From: Nonomuraea sediminis
GTDB lineage: Bacteria > Actinomycetota > Actinomycetes > Streptosporangiales > Streptosporangiaceae
DNA: 64,000 bases
Reading direction: 5' to 3'
Assembly (NCBI RefSeq): GCF_018531495.1
Contig: NZ_JAHDTI010000005.1
Span: 124,001 to 188,000 of the forward strand
Shown: positions 24,615-32,411 of the stretch, in pieces
How the letters are laid out: every line of letters begins with the position of its first letter
How positions within the stretch are numbered: the stretch's first letter is position 1
The notes under the pieces: generated by a model
Told to the model about the DNA's origin: nothing
The model's input: only the letters and a program-made list of their open reading frames with translations
Database searches by the model: none
Position numbers and translations under genes: made by a program

Positions 24615-26038
24615 CGCAGCTGCTCCGCGCGGACCCAGGTGGCGTGGAAGCCGAGCGGCACCCGTTGCGGCAGCAGCACGCGGGCGATCGGCCCTTCGGA
24701 TAGGCGGGACGCGGCCAGGATCCGCACCTCGGAGCCGCTTTCCGAGGTGACGAAGCTGACCAGGTAGCCGTCGTCCTCGCCGGTCGAGCCGTCGCGCGGG
24801 GCGAAGGGCGCCTCGCTGCCGTAGACGCCGGGGCCGTAGGAGTAGGTCTCCTTGGCGCCGGTGAGGTTGTCGTAGCGGACCAGCCCGTCGAACAGGTTGG
24901 TCTCGGCGTCGGCCACGGACACGTTGTAGGCATAGCGGGTGCGGTAGCCGGTGGAGCGGGCGTCGATCGAGGGGAACTCGGTGTTGTGGTCGGCGTCCAC
25001 GTACTCCTCGGACGTGCGGCCCGTCCGCAGGTCGAAGCGGTAGCGGTACATCCGCGCGTCGAGCTTCAGATACGAGATCATCCGTGCCAGCGGCGAGCCC
25101 TGGCCCGCGGGCGCCGGGCGGGAGACCCGGCACACGTCCAGGACGATCTCCTCGTCCTCCTCCCAGGCGTTGACGACGTGGTAGATGTAGCACGGCTTGG
25201 CCTCGAACCAGCGGACCTCATGACCGCGCCGCGGAATCACCCCGAAGCGCGACGGCAGCTCCCTGTTGAACGTCAGCTTGTAACGCCCCAGCCGCGCCGC
25301 GTCGAGATCCTGATAGAGCGGCAGATCCATGAGAATCGCGTAGTTCTCGGTGATCGCCATGTCGTGCGGCAGCCGCGCCCCCGGCAGGTCCAGCTCCACG
25401 CTGTGCTCGACCCGGCCGCTCGGCCCGACCACGCCGTAGCGCAGGTACGGCGGGCGCGGCCCGTAGTCGAACCAGAACAGCTCCCCCGTGCGCTCGTCCA
25501 CCTTCGGATGCGCCATGAAGTCGCCGTTGAGCGTGTCCAGGAAGGTGTCCGCCCCCAGCGTCTCCAGCGACAGCGGATCCAGCCCGTACGGCGAGCCGCA
25601 CAGATACCACGACGCGAGCACCCGCCCCCGGTGGAAGATCAGGTCGGTGTTGGCCGTGTCCTTGAACGGCAGCCCACGCGCGTTGCCGAACGGATTGCCC
25701 TTGGGGTTCTCCATGACGCCGGTCCACAGGGCCCTCCCCGCGGCCGACTCGGCCTCGAAGGCCCGGGTACGCACCCACCGGTTGCGGTAGCGGGCGCGGC
25801 CGTTCTCGAAGTGCACGGCGTGAACCATGCCGTCGCCGTCGAACCAGTGGTAGCGCCCCTTCATCGGGAAGCGGGCGTTGGGCCCGTTGCGCAGGTAGAC
25901 GCCGTTGAGGTCCGTGGGGATCCGCCCGATCACCGTCAGCTCGTCGGCGGTGATCTCGTCCTGGACCGGGGCGTAGACGCCCAGGAGATACGGGTTCCGC
26001 TCGCCCGACTCGTCAAGGATCACGACACTTTCGGCCAT
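24611..26038 (-). CDS. carotenoid (retinal pigment epithelium 65-family) cleavage oxygenase
   Basis: The 475-residue protein has the seven-bladed propeller signature of carotenoid/stilbene cleavage oxygenases and the four iron-binding His in order: His177 in MAHPKVD, His225 in LPHDMAI, His287 in YIYHVVNAW and His465 in GFHATWV. It opens with LNGVYLRNGPNARF and GRYHWFDGDGMVHAV. These enzymes split a C=C bond with O2 using non-haem Fe(II). Substrates include carotenoids, apocarotenals and stilbenoids; here the linked thiolases and acyl-CoA synthetase suggest the cleavage product is degraded. The ATG lies 6 bp after a TAGTTT box, so the mRNA is probably leaderless. First gene of the operon. Confidence 0.92.
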   Translation of the reverse strand: MAESVVILDESGERNPYLLGVYAPVQDEITADELTVIGRIPTDLNGVYLRNGPNARFPMKGRYHWFDGDGMVHAVHFENGRARYRNRWVRTRAFEAESAAGRALWTGVMENPKGNPFGNARGLPFKDTANTDLIFHRGRVLASWYLCGSPYGLDPLSLETLGADTFLDTLNGDFMAHPKVDERTGELFWFDYGPRPPYLRYGVVGPSGRVEHSVELDLPGARLPHDMAITENYAILMDLPLYQDLDAARLGRYKLTFNRELPSRFGVIPRRGHEVRWFEAKPCYIYHVVNAWEEDEEIVLDVCRVSRPAPAGQGSPLARMISYLKLDARMYRYRFDLRTGRTSEEYVDADHNTEFPSIDARSTGYRTRYAYNVSVADAETNLFDGLVRYDNLTGAKETYSYGPGVYGSEAPFAPRDGSTGEDDGYLVSFVTSESGSEVRILAASRLSEGPIARVLLPQRVPLGFHATWVRAEQLR

Positions 26039-26044
26039 GCTCGG

Positions 26045-26103
26045 AAACTACGATAGGCGAAGCCAGGCGTCAATTGACGCGCTGACTTTTGTTTTCGTAG
26101 TGT
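26045..26103. promoter_or_regulatory. shared divergent promoter built on a perfect palindrome
   Basis: GCGTCAATTGACGC (26067-26080) is a perfect 14-bp palindrome that supplies a TTGACG -35 box to each strand. Rightward: TTGACG (26074-26079), 18 bp, TAGTGT (26098-26103). Leftward: TTGACG (reverse of 26068-26073), 17 bp, TAGTTT (reverse of 26045-26050), then 6 bp to the carotenoid oxygenase ATG. Outer inverted repeats ACTACGA (26047-26053) and TCGTAGT (26095-26101) share the same centre within half a base. The two overlapping -35 boxes probably make the directions mutually exclusive or controlled by one regulator. Confidence 0.7.
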
Positions 26104-26132
26104 TGCGGCCATCACACCCCATGGGAGTCGCG

Positions 26133-27650
26133 ATGACGCATTCCGCGGAACGGATCGCCCGCTACACCGCCGAGGGATGGTGGACGGGGGACACGATCGA
26201 CCAGCTCCTCATGACGCACGTGGCGGCCCGTCCCGGTGAACCGGCGATCGTGGACCCGCTCAACAAGGCCGACGGCCCGATCAGGCGGCTGACCTGGGGG
26301 CAGCTCGGCGCCGAGGTGTCCAGGGTGGCCGGCGTCCTGCACGCCCGGGGCATCGGTCCCGGCGACGTGGTGGCCGTCCAGCTGCCCAACGGCGTGGACC
26401 TGGCGGTGAGCTTCCTGGCGATCATCCGGCTCGGTGCCACGGTCACGCCGTTTCCCGTGCAGTACCGCGAGTACGAGCTGGCCCAGTTACTGCCGCTGTC
26501 CGGCGCCCGGCTGCTGGTCACCGGCGGCGAGTCCAGGGCGCCTGCCGGCACCCCGACGCTGTCGTGGCCGATGGACGCCTCCGGCCCGGCAGCGCCTGCG
26601 CGCGAGGCCGACCCCGCCGAGCGGGTGACGATCTGCTGGACCTCCGGCACCGAGGCCACCCCGAAGGGCGTGCCACGCTGCCACTACGACTGGCTCGCGG
26701 TCGAGGCCGTCTGCACGGCGGCGCCCGCGCTCACCGCCGGCGACGTGATCCTCAACCCGTTCCCCATGGTCAACATGGCCGGGATCGGCGGCGTCTTCCT
26801 GCCTTGGCTGCGGGTCGGCGCGCTGCTGGTCCAGCACCACCCCTTCGACCTGCCCACCTACCTCGCCCAGCTCGCCGAGGAGAACGTCACCTACACCCTG
26901 GCCCCGCCCGCGCTGCTCACCATGCTCCTGGACCGGCAGGTCGGGCTACCCTCCTCCCTGACCAGGATCGGCTCGGGCTCGGCCCCGCTGCCGCCGCCGA
27001 TGGTGCGCGGCTGGCAGGAGCGGCACGACATCTCGATCATCAACTTCTTCGGCTCCAACGAGGGCACCTGCCTGCTGTCGGACCCCGCCCGCATGCCGGA
27101 TCCCGAGATCCGCGCCCGCTTCTTCCCCCGGCCCGCCATACCCGTGCGCACCAAGCTCGTCACCCCGGACGGCGAGGAGATCACCGAGCCCGGGACGCCC
27201 GGCGAGCTGCGGCTGAGCGGCCCGACCGTCTTCGCGGGATACCTGCCCGGCACCGCCACGACCGACCCGTTCGACGAGGACGGCTACCTCAGGACCGGCG
27301 ACCTGTTCGAGATCGCCGGCGAGCACGGGCAGTACCTGCGCTATGTCGACCGCGCCAAGGACATCATCATCCGCGGCGGCATGAACATCGCCCCCGCCGA
27401 GCTGGAGGCCCTGCTCGCCGGGCACCCGTCGATCGCCGAGGTCGCGGTCGCCGGCTACCCCGACGAGGTGCTCGGCGAGAAGGTCTGCGCGGTCGTGGTC
27501 GCCAAGGGTGAGATCTCGCTGGAGTCGGTCGTGGCCTTCCTGCGCGACAAGGGCATCGCCTCCTACAAGCTTCCCGAACGGCTGGAGCTCGTGGACGCGC
27601 TGCCCAGGAACCCTGTCGGCAAGATCCTCAAGAGGGAGCTGAAGCTGTGA
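26133..27650 (+). CDS. acyl-CoA synthetase / AMP-dependent ligase
   Basis: The 505-residue ANL-superfamily enzyme has the ATP-binding loop CWTSGTEATPKGVP (about 168-181), the FGSNEGT motif, the DGYLRTGDLFEIAG motif, the hinge YVDRAKDIIIRGGMNIAP and the C-terminal catalytic Lys in PRNPVGKILKRELKL. It activates a carboxylic acid to an acyl-AMP and then a CoA thioester. GGGAG 5-6 bp before the ATG at 26133 is preferred; an in-frame ATG at 26121 lacks a good site. It is the first gene rightward from the shared promoter and overlaps the SCP2-type thiolase by 4 bp, which fits activation of an oxidised cleavage product followed by beta-oxidation. Confidence 0.9.
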   Translation: MTHSAERIARYTAEGWWTGDTIDQLLMTHVAARPGEPAIVDPLNKADGPIRRLTWGQLGAEVSRVAGVLHARGIGPGDVVAVQLPNGVDLAVSFLAIIRLGATVTPFPVQYREYELAQLLPLSGARLLVTGGESRAPAGTPTLSWPMDASGPAAPAREADPAERVTICWTSGTEATPKGVPRCHYDWLAVEAVCTAAPALTAGDVILNPFPMVNMAGIGGVFLPWLRVGALLVQHHPFDLPTYLAQLAEENVTYTLAPPALLTMLLDRQVGLPSSLTRIGSGSAPLPPPMVRGWQERHDISIINFFGSNEGTCLLSDPARMPDPEIRARFFPRPAIPVRTKLVTPDGEEITEPGTPGELRLSGPTVFAGYLPGTATTDPFDEDGYLRTGDLFEIAGEHGQYLRYVDRAKDIIIRGGMNIAPAELEALLAGHPSIAEVAVAGYPDEVLGEKVCAVVVAKGEISLESVVAFLRDKGIASYKLPERLELVDALPRNPVGKILKRELKL

Positions 27651-28828
27651 TCCGCATCCTGGGCGGTTACCAGACCGACTTCGCCCGCTCCGGCGCCGGC
27701 CTGTTCGAGCTGCTGCGCGAGGCCTCGCTCGGCGCCCTGGAGGCGGCGGCCGTACCGGCGCGGGACGTGCAGGTCGCGCACGTCGGCAATCTGGCGGGCG
27801 AGCTGTTCGCCGGGCAGGCCCAGCTGGGCGGCATGATCGCCACGATCGACCCGGCGTGGGCGATGCTGCCGGCCTCCCGGCACGAGGCCGCGTGCGCCTC
27901 AGGATCGATGGCGGTCCTGGCGGCGATGGCCGACCTGGAGGCGGGCCGCTACGACGTCGCGCTGGTCGTCGGCGTCGAGTTGATGCGCAACGTCGGCGCC
28001 AAGCAGGCCGCGCAGCACCTGGGCTGCGCGGCCTGGGCGGGGCGCGAGGCCCAGCACGCCGACTTCCCCTGGCCCGCGCTGTTCGCCTCGATCGCCGACG
28101 AGGTGGACGAGCGTTCCGGGCTCTCCCACGACCACCTGGCGCGCATCGCTGAGATCAACCACGGCAACGCGCTGCGCAACCCGCTCGCGCAGACCCGCTC
28201 CTGGTCGTTCCCTCCCGGCTGCTTCGGCCAGGACGACACCCTCAACCCGGTGGTCGAGGGGCGGCTGCGCAAGTACGACTGCGGCCGCATCACCGACGGC
28301 GCCGCCGCCGTCATCCTCGCCTCGGACCGGTACGGCAGGCCGGGGCCGGCCGTCTCCGGCTGGGGCCACCGTACGGCGCCGATGCTGCTGGCGGACAAGC
28401 TGGCCACGCGCGAGCCGTACCTCTTCCCCCACCTGCGGCGGGCCGTCCTGGACACCTACGCCCGCGCGGGCCTGGAGGGCCCCGCCGACGTGGACGTGAT
28501 CGAGACCCACGACTGCTTCACCATCACCGAGTACGTGGCCCTCGACCACCTGGGGCTCACGCCGCCGGGAGAGTCCTGGCGGGCGATCGAGTCCGGCATG
28601 ATCGACTTCGACGGCTCCCTGCCGGTCAACCCGTCGGGCGGGCTGATCGGGCTCGGCCATCCCGTCGGCGCCACCGGGGTCCGGATGCTGCACGACGCGG
28701 CCCGCCAGGTCTCCGGTACGGCGGGCGACTGCCAGGTCCCCGGCGCCAGGACGGCGCTCACGCTCAACCTCGGCGGCAGTTGCACGACGGTCGCCCTGTT
28801 CGCCGTGACCGCTCAGAATCCGCGGTAG
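27647..28828 (+). CDS. SCP2/SCPx-type thiolase
   Basis: The 393-residue thiolase-family protein has Cys83 in HEAACASGSMAVLAAM, the internal HDCFTITEYVALDHLGL and the His motif NPSGGLIGLGHPVGATGVR. It ends with ALTLNLGGSCTTVALF, as in sterol-carrier-protein-X thiolases, which act on branched or sterol side-chain 3-ketoacyl-CoAs. The GTG start overlaps the acyl-CoA synthetase stop (GTGA). With the second thiolase of the divergent operon it gives the cluster two thiolytic steps, which favours a long or branched isoprenoid-like substrate. Confidence 0.88.
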   Translation: MIRILGGYQTDFARSGAGLFELLREASLGALEAAAVPARDVQVAHVGNLAGELFAGQAQLGGMIATIDPAWAMLPASRHEAACASGSMAVLAAMADLEAGRYDVALVVGVELMRNVGAKQAAQHLGCAAWAGREAQHADFPWPALFASIADEVDERSGLSHDHLARIAEINHGNALRNPLAQTRSWSFPPGCFGQDDTLNPVVEGRLRKYDCGRITDGAAAVILASDRYGRPGPAVSGWGHRTAPMLLADKLATREPYLFPHLRRAVLDTYARAGLEGPADVDVIETHDCFTITEYVALDHLGLTPPGESWRAIESGMIDFDGSLPVNPSGGLIGLGHPVGATGVRMLHDAARQVSGTAGDCQVPGARTALTLNLGGSCTTVALFAVTAQNPR

Positions 28829-28939
28829 CTCCCGTCCCCGCCTGCGCCGTCGGTTCGGAGTAGTCGGTGCGGATCACCAGCAGGGGGTACGAGAAAATGC
28901 CGAGCATCCGCCACATCCTGGCGGACATACTGGGGCGTT

Positions 28940-29494
28940 GTGACGATCTTCTATGTGGTCCAGCATGCCGAGAAGCTGCCGGATCCAGGTGATCCCGGAC
29001 TCACCGAGCTCGGCCGTCGCCAGGCTGCCCGCACCGCCCGGTGGCTTGGCGAGGCAGGGCTCGCGGCGGTCTTCAGCAGCCCGATGCGGCGCGCCCGGGA
29101 GACCGCCGAGGCCATCGCGTCGGCGACCGGCCTCCCCGTGGTCGAGGACGTCCGGCTACGCGAGCGGATGAACTGGGACGGCGCCCAGCCGATCGAGGAG
29201 TTCCTGGCCGACTGGGCCACCTCGGTTCGCGACCGCTCCTTCGTGCCCCCGACCGGCGATTCCTCGCAACAGGCGGCCGCCAGGTTCCAGGGTTTTCTCC
29301 GCGACCTGGCGGAGGCGGCGGGACCGATCGCGGTGTGCACGCACGGCGGCGTCACGGTCGATCTCCTGCGCACGCTGATCGGCGACCGGGCATTGGCACC
29401 GAGCCTGCTCGAGAACGGCGTCCCACCCTGCGCGATCACCACCATCGACGGGCAGGTGGTGCGGAGCGTCGCCGCTGTCCACCACCTGGCCTGA
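28940..29494 (+). CDS. histidine phosphatase-family protein with QHA instead of RHG
   Basis: The 184-residue protein of the phosphoglycerate mutase-like fold begins TIFYVVQHAEKLPDPGDPGL and continues TELGRRQAARTARWL, VFSSPMRRARETAEAIA and the second His in IAVCTHGGVTVDLLR. The catalytic motif, normally RHG or RHA, is QHA here, so the first phosphate-binding Arg is missing; the substituted residue was checked on the DNA. The enzyme may be weak or bind a different substrate. A CATACT box 8 bp before the GTG suggests a leaderless mRNA. It stands alone and converges with the DUF899 gene. Confidence 0.82.
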   Translation: MTIFYVVQHAEKLPDPGDPGLTELGRRQAARTARWLGEAGLAAVFSSPMRRARETAEAIASATGLPVVEDVRLRERMNWDGAQPIEEFLADWATSVRDRSFVPPTGDSSQQAAARFQGFLRDLAEAAGPIAVCTHGGVTVDLLRTLIGDRALAPSLLENGVPPCAITTIDGQVVRSVAAVHHLA

Positions 29495-29498
29495 GGCG

Positions 29499-30254
29499 TC
29501 ACCGGTTGTCGTACTCGTCGTGGCGGCGGAACCAGAAGGTGCCCTCGCCCTCGTTGCGGCCGAGAGGGGCGCGGTCCAGCCACTGGTACATGCCCCAGAG
29601 GCCGTCCAGCCCCCGGGCGTACGCCGAGTAGGTGTGGTAGACGACGCCGTCCTCGATCGCGAACGCGCTCATGCCGGGGCTCTCGCGGGTGTAGGTCGGC
29701 CAGTCCGTGCCGACCGGCGACAGCTCGCTCGGCCAGGGGTTCTGAGGTCTGAAGTCCTGGTCGCGGTAGTTGTAGGTGGTGTGGCCCGAGCGCCACTCCT
29801 CCTCGGTGTGCGCCACCCCGAAGTCGTGGTTGAAGTCGCCGCCGAACGACGACGCCCAGGGGAAGCTCCACCCCATCCGCTGCTTGTACTCCCGCAGCTT
29901 GGCCAGCGGGGCCCGCGACACCGCGCAGAGCGTGACGTCGTGGTTGGCGAGGTGGACGGCGAACCCGTCGAAGCCGTCCGCGATCGCCGAGCAGCTCGGG
30001 CATCCCGCCTGGTAGTCGGGCCCGAACATGAAGTGGTAGACGAGCAGCTGCGATCTGCCCCTGAAGAGGTCCGCGAGGGACGCCCTGCCCTCATCGGTCT
30101 CGAAGTCGTACTCCTTGTCGACGCGGACCCACGGCAGCTCCTGACGCCACCGCGCCAGCTCGTCGCCTCGTCTGGTCAGCTCCTTCTCGGCCTCGAGCAG
30201 CTTCACCCGGGCCTCGAGCCACTCCTCGCGCGTGCCGGTCCTGTGAGCGGTCAT
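29499..30254 (-). CDS. DUF899 family thioredoxin-like protein
   Basis: The 251-residue protein has the DUF899 hallmarks: EKELTRRGDELARWRQELPW near the start, LADLFRGRSQLLVYHFMFGP, CPSCSAIADGF (a thioredoxin-like CxxC at the end of the first strand-turn) and a C-terminal VYHTYSAYARGLDGLWGMY. The family is cytoplasmic and widespread in actinomycetes and proteobacteria, with no firm reaction. GGGAGGGA about 6 bp before the ATG at 30254 defines the start; the frame extends 19 codons further without a good site. It converges with the phosphatase gene (4 bp between stops). Confidence 0.9.
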   Translation of the reverse strand: MTAHRTGTREEWLEARVKLLEAEKELTRRGDELARWRQELPWVRVDKEYDFETDEGRASLADLFRGRSQLLVYHFMFGPDYQAGCPSCSAIADGFDGFAVHLANHDVTLCAVSRAPLAKLREYKQRMGWSFPWASSFGGDFNHDFGVAHTEEEWRSGHTTYNYRDQDFRPQNPWPSELSPVGTDWPTYTRESPGMSAFAIEDGVVYHTYSAYARGLDGLWGMYQWLDRAPLGRNEGEGTFWFRRHDEYDNR

Positions 30255-30361
30255 CGTTTCCCTCCCTTCCTCGGCGGCGCGGGCAGGCAGGAGATCCCAG
30301 GTGACGACCATGCCCCAGCGCCACCACTTTCAGCATCAGTCCCGGACATGACCGGACGCAA

Positions 30362-30392
30362 GTCGTGGGGATCCCGGCCGGATCCCCACGAC
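30362..30392. terminator. perfect 13-bp stem hairpin
   Basis: GTCGTGGGGATCC (30362-30374), a 5-base CGGCC loop and GGATCCCCACGAC (30380-30392) form a perfect stem. On the minus strand it begins 2 bp after the stop of the short secreted-peptide frame at 30395. No T-tract follows on either strand. It probably ends transcription from the secreted-protein genes to its right. Confidence 0.65.
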
Positions 30393-30394
30393 GC

Positions 30395-30592
30395 TTACTC
30401 GGGGTCGGCACCGGGCGGGCCGCACATGGGACCGTTCGGGCCGGTGGTGCAGGGAGCAGGGGGTTGAGCCTGTGCCTGGGCAGGCAGGGACAGGGTCCCC
30501 ACGAAGGCCGCGGCCGACAGCGCGACGGCGACGACGCTGATTGCGGGACGGAGACTCCGCGCGGCGGGGTCAGGTGGGACCCCGCTCCCAGG
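30395..30592 (-). pseudogene. short signal-peptide-bearing frame without a normal start codon
   Basis: The minus-strand frame ending in TAA at 30395-30397 encodes RPAISVVAVALSAAAFVGTL, an AQAQA cleavage-like end and a short mature part PPAPCTTGPNGPMCGPPGAD. It looks like a tiny secreted peptide with one Cys pair. Back to the in-frame TGA at 30593 there is no ATG, GTG or TTG, so either the start was lost or a rare codon is used. It lies between the frameshifted secreted gene and a strong hairpin. Confidence 0.35.
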
Positions 30593-31085
30593 TCAGCTTC
30601 CGCAGATGACCGTTGAATGAAGGATTCCCTGGGCGTGATTGGCGGGATGCGAACGTGAATAGACGGTCCAGGCGTTCTCGCCGGAGCGGTAGGAGTCCGT
30701 GATGGTCATACCGGGCTCGCTTCTGGGATGGTGACTGCCGCCACCGCCGCCGTAAAGCACCGTTCCTGCCGGACATTCCGCGGTGGCCGATGTGTATTCG
30801 CCGGCTCCGAAGAAGAGCGGACCGCTTATCCACTGGCCGCCGCCGAGGATCCGCATACCGTCCGGACAGTGGAGAAGGGAGATTTCCCTGGCGCCGTTCG
30901 GGCCGACATTGAACGGGGTGCCGCGGACTTCTTTGTAGTCGGTGAGGCCGCTTCCGCAGACCGCGTAGCCGCGCGATCTTACGTTGCGGAGGCCCATCAT
31001 CAGCGGCAGTAGCCGACGCGGACAGACCCATCCCCAGGACCGCGGTCAGCGATATGCCCGTCACCAGAAGCATTTTCCTACCCAC
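30593..31085 (-). pseudogene. secreted protein gene broken by a frameshift after its signal peptide
   Basis: From a GTG at 31085 (ATG at 31073 is an alternative) one frame encodes a textbook signal peptide, MLLVTGISLTAVLGMGLSAS followed by ATA. That frame then turns into non-coding-like Arg-rich sequence. A second frame, open from about 31000 to 30593, continues the mature domain: VCGSGLTDYKEVRGTPFNVG, EISLLHCPDGMRILGGGQWI, SATAECPAGTVLYGGGGGSH and HSTVICGS at the end, with four Cys. A single-base change near 31000-31010 would join them. It is either a recent pseudogene or a sequencing error. The family was not recognised. Confidence 0.6.
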
Positions 31086-31215
31086 CGGATTCTCCCGCCC
31101 CTATAGCCGTCAACTCCTTGACGCAAGGGACGCTACCCGCGACTCGAATACCCCGACCGGCGCCGTTCCGATCAGCGGACCAGCCGGTGTCAACACGGCA
31201 TCGCGCGCGTCTGGC

Positions 31216-32124
31216 TCACTGCGCTCCTGCTGGGGGAATGGCGAAGTGCATGGCGGTGCGGCGTAGGGGGTGGCCGCACGAGCGGCACCGGAGGTAGGGG
31301 CGGAAGGGCTTGCCGCAGGTCCGGTGGGTGATCTCGAGGTCCGTGCCCGAGTACCAGCGCTGCGCCCAGTCGACGATGACGGCGAAGATGCCGAAGAAGT
31401 CCAGCCCCTTGTCCGTCAGGCGGTACCGCGGGCGCGCGCCCGGCTCCTCCACGGCCAGCACGCCCAGCTCCGTGAACCGCCGCAGCCGGTGCGACAGCAC
31501 CGAAGGGGCCACGCCCAGCTCGGACTGGAAGTCGGCGAAACGCCGCATCCCCAGGAAGGCCGCCGCCAGGATCACCGTGCTCCACCGGTCACCCAGCAGC
31601 TCGAACGTCTCAGGGAAGTACGACAGCGGGTCCCGCTCACCCCGCACGGTCCTGCGATGGTGCCGCGGCACCGTCACCTGCGCGAACGTCGCCTCCCCCC
31701 GCACCGTCACGGTGTCCCGCGCGGTCACGGGCGCCTGCCCGCAGCTCTCGCACCCCAGCTCGACATCGGTACGGTTGCCACAGGCGTCATGCGTCAGCTC
31801 AGGCAACCCGACCCGGCGCGGCACCCACCGGCGCTCCCACGACCAGATCTCCACCAGCAGCGGCCACAGCTCGATCGCCCGCTCGGTCAGCAGGTACTCG
31901 GTCCGCGTCCGCCCCTGCTCCCGATAGGGCACGGGCCGCAGCAGATCCCCGGCCACCATCTCCTTGAGCCGGTTGGCCAGCACCGACTCGGACATGCCCA
32001 GCTCGTCCCGCCAGTCGGCGAAGCGCCTGATGTGCAGGAGGAAGGCCCGCTGCAGGATCAGCAGCGTCCACTGGTCGCAGATCGCCAGCAACGCCTGCCC
32101 GATCGCGCTCGGCCGCTCAGCCAC
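31216..32124 (-). CDS. tandem HxlR-type regulator (two fused winged-helix units)
   Basis: The 302-residue protein is an internal duplication. Unit 1 has QALLAICDQWTLLILQRAFL, RRFADWRDELGMSESVLANR and LKEMVAGDLLRPVPY. Unit 2 has FELLGDRWSTVILAAAFLGM, RRFADFQSELGVAPSVLSHR and LRRFTELGVLAVEE. Each is a full HxlR winged helix, and each is followed by a similar Cys tail: CGNRTDVELGCESCG and CGKPFRPYLRCRSCG. HxlR proteins normally act as dimers of single units, so this chain may be a covalent dimer. GGAGGGGG before the GTG at 32124 supports that start over longer ones. The target is unknown; a reductase remnant lies just upstream. Confidence 0.85.
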   Translation of the reverse strand: MAERPSAIGQALLAICDQWTLLILQRAFLLHIRRFADWRDELGMSESVLANRLKEMVAGDLLRPVPYREQGRTRTEYLLTERAIELWPLLVEIWSWERRWVPRRVGLPELTHDACGNRTDVELGCESCGQAPVTARDTVTVRGEATFAQVTVPRHHRRTVRGERDPLSYFPETFELLGDRWSTVILAAAFLGMRRFADFQSELGVAPSVLSHRLRRFTELGVLAVEEPGARPRYRLTDKGLDFFGIFAVIVDWAQRWYSGTDLEITHRTCGKPFRPYLRCRSCGHPLRRTAMHFAIPPAGAQ

Positions 32125-32155
32125 CCACGCCCCCTCCGCCGACGAGCTACTTCGC

Positions 32156-32329
32156 CTATAAAAGCATGCCAGGCCGAGGGCGAAGGCGTGCCCGCCGACG
32201 TCGGCCGCCGCCACGGCGACGGTGCCACGTGGTCGCCCCCGGTGGCTTCCCCTCCCAGCCGTTGGTCAGGTCGAACACGTGCCGCCCGACCACCAGCGCG
32301 CCGATGCCCTCCCAGATCGGCCTGCTCAT
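32156..32329 (-). pseudogene. remnant of a RibD-C/dihydrofolate-reductase-like gene
   Basis: A 57-codon minus-strand frame starts MSRPIWEGIGALVVGRHVFD and continues LTNGWEGKPPGATTW, the pattern of the middle of RibD C-terminal (dihydrofolate-reductase-like) proteins. It then runs into Arg-rich non-coding translation. Another frame of the same strand seems to hold the following part (VAVAAADVGGHAFALGLA). Both ends of the parent gene are missing. Such reductases are common neighbours of HxlR regulators, so this may be the former target of the gene at 31216. Confidence 0.45.
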
Positions 32330-32411
32330 CACGTCTCCCGGATGTGCCGCCCCTGCCGTGCAACACGATAATCGGCTCGAACAAAGCCGTCGCGGCTGTC
32401 ATCGTGGCGAG

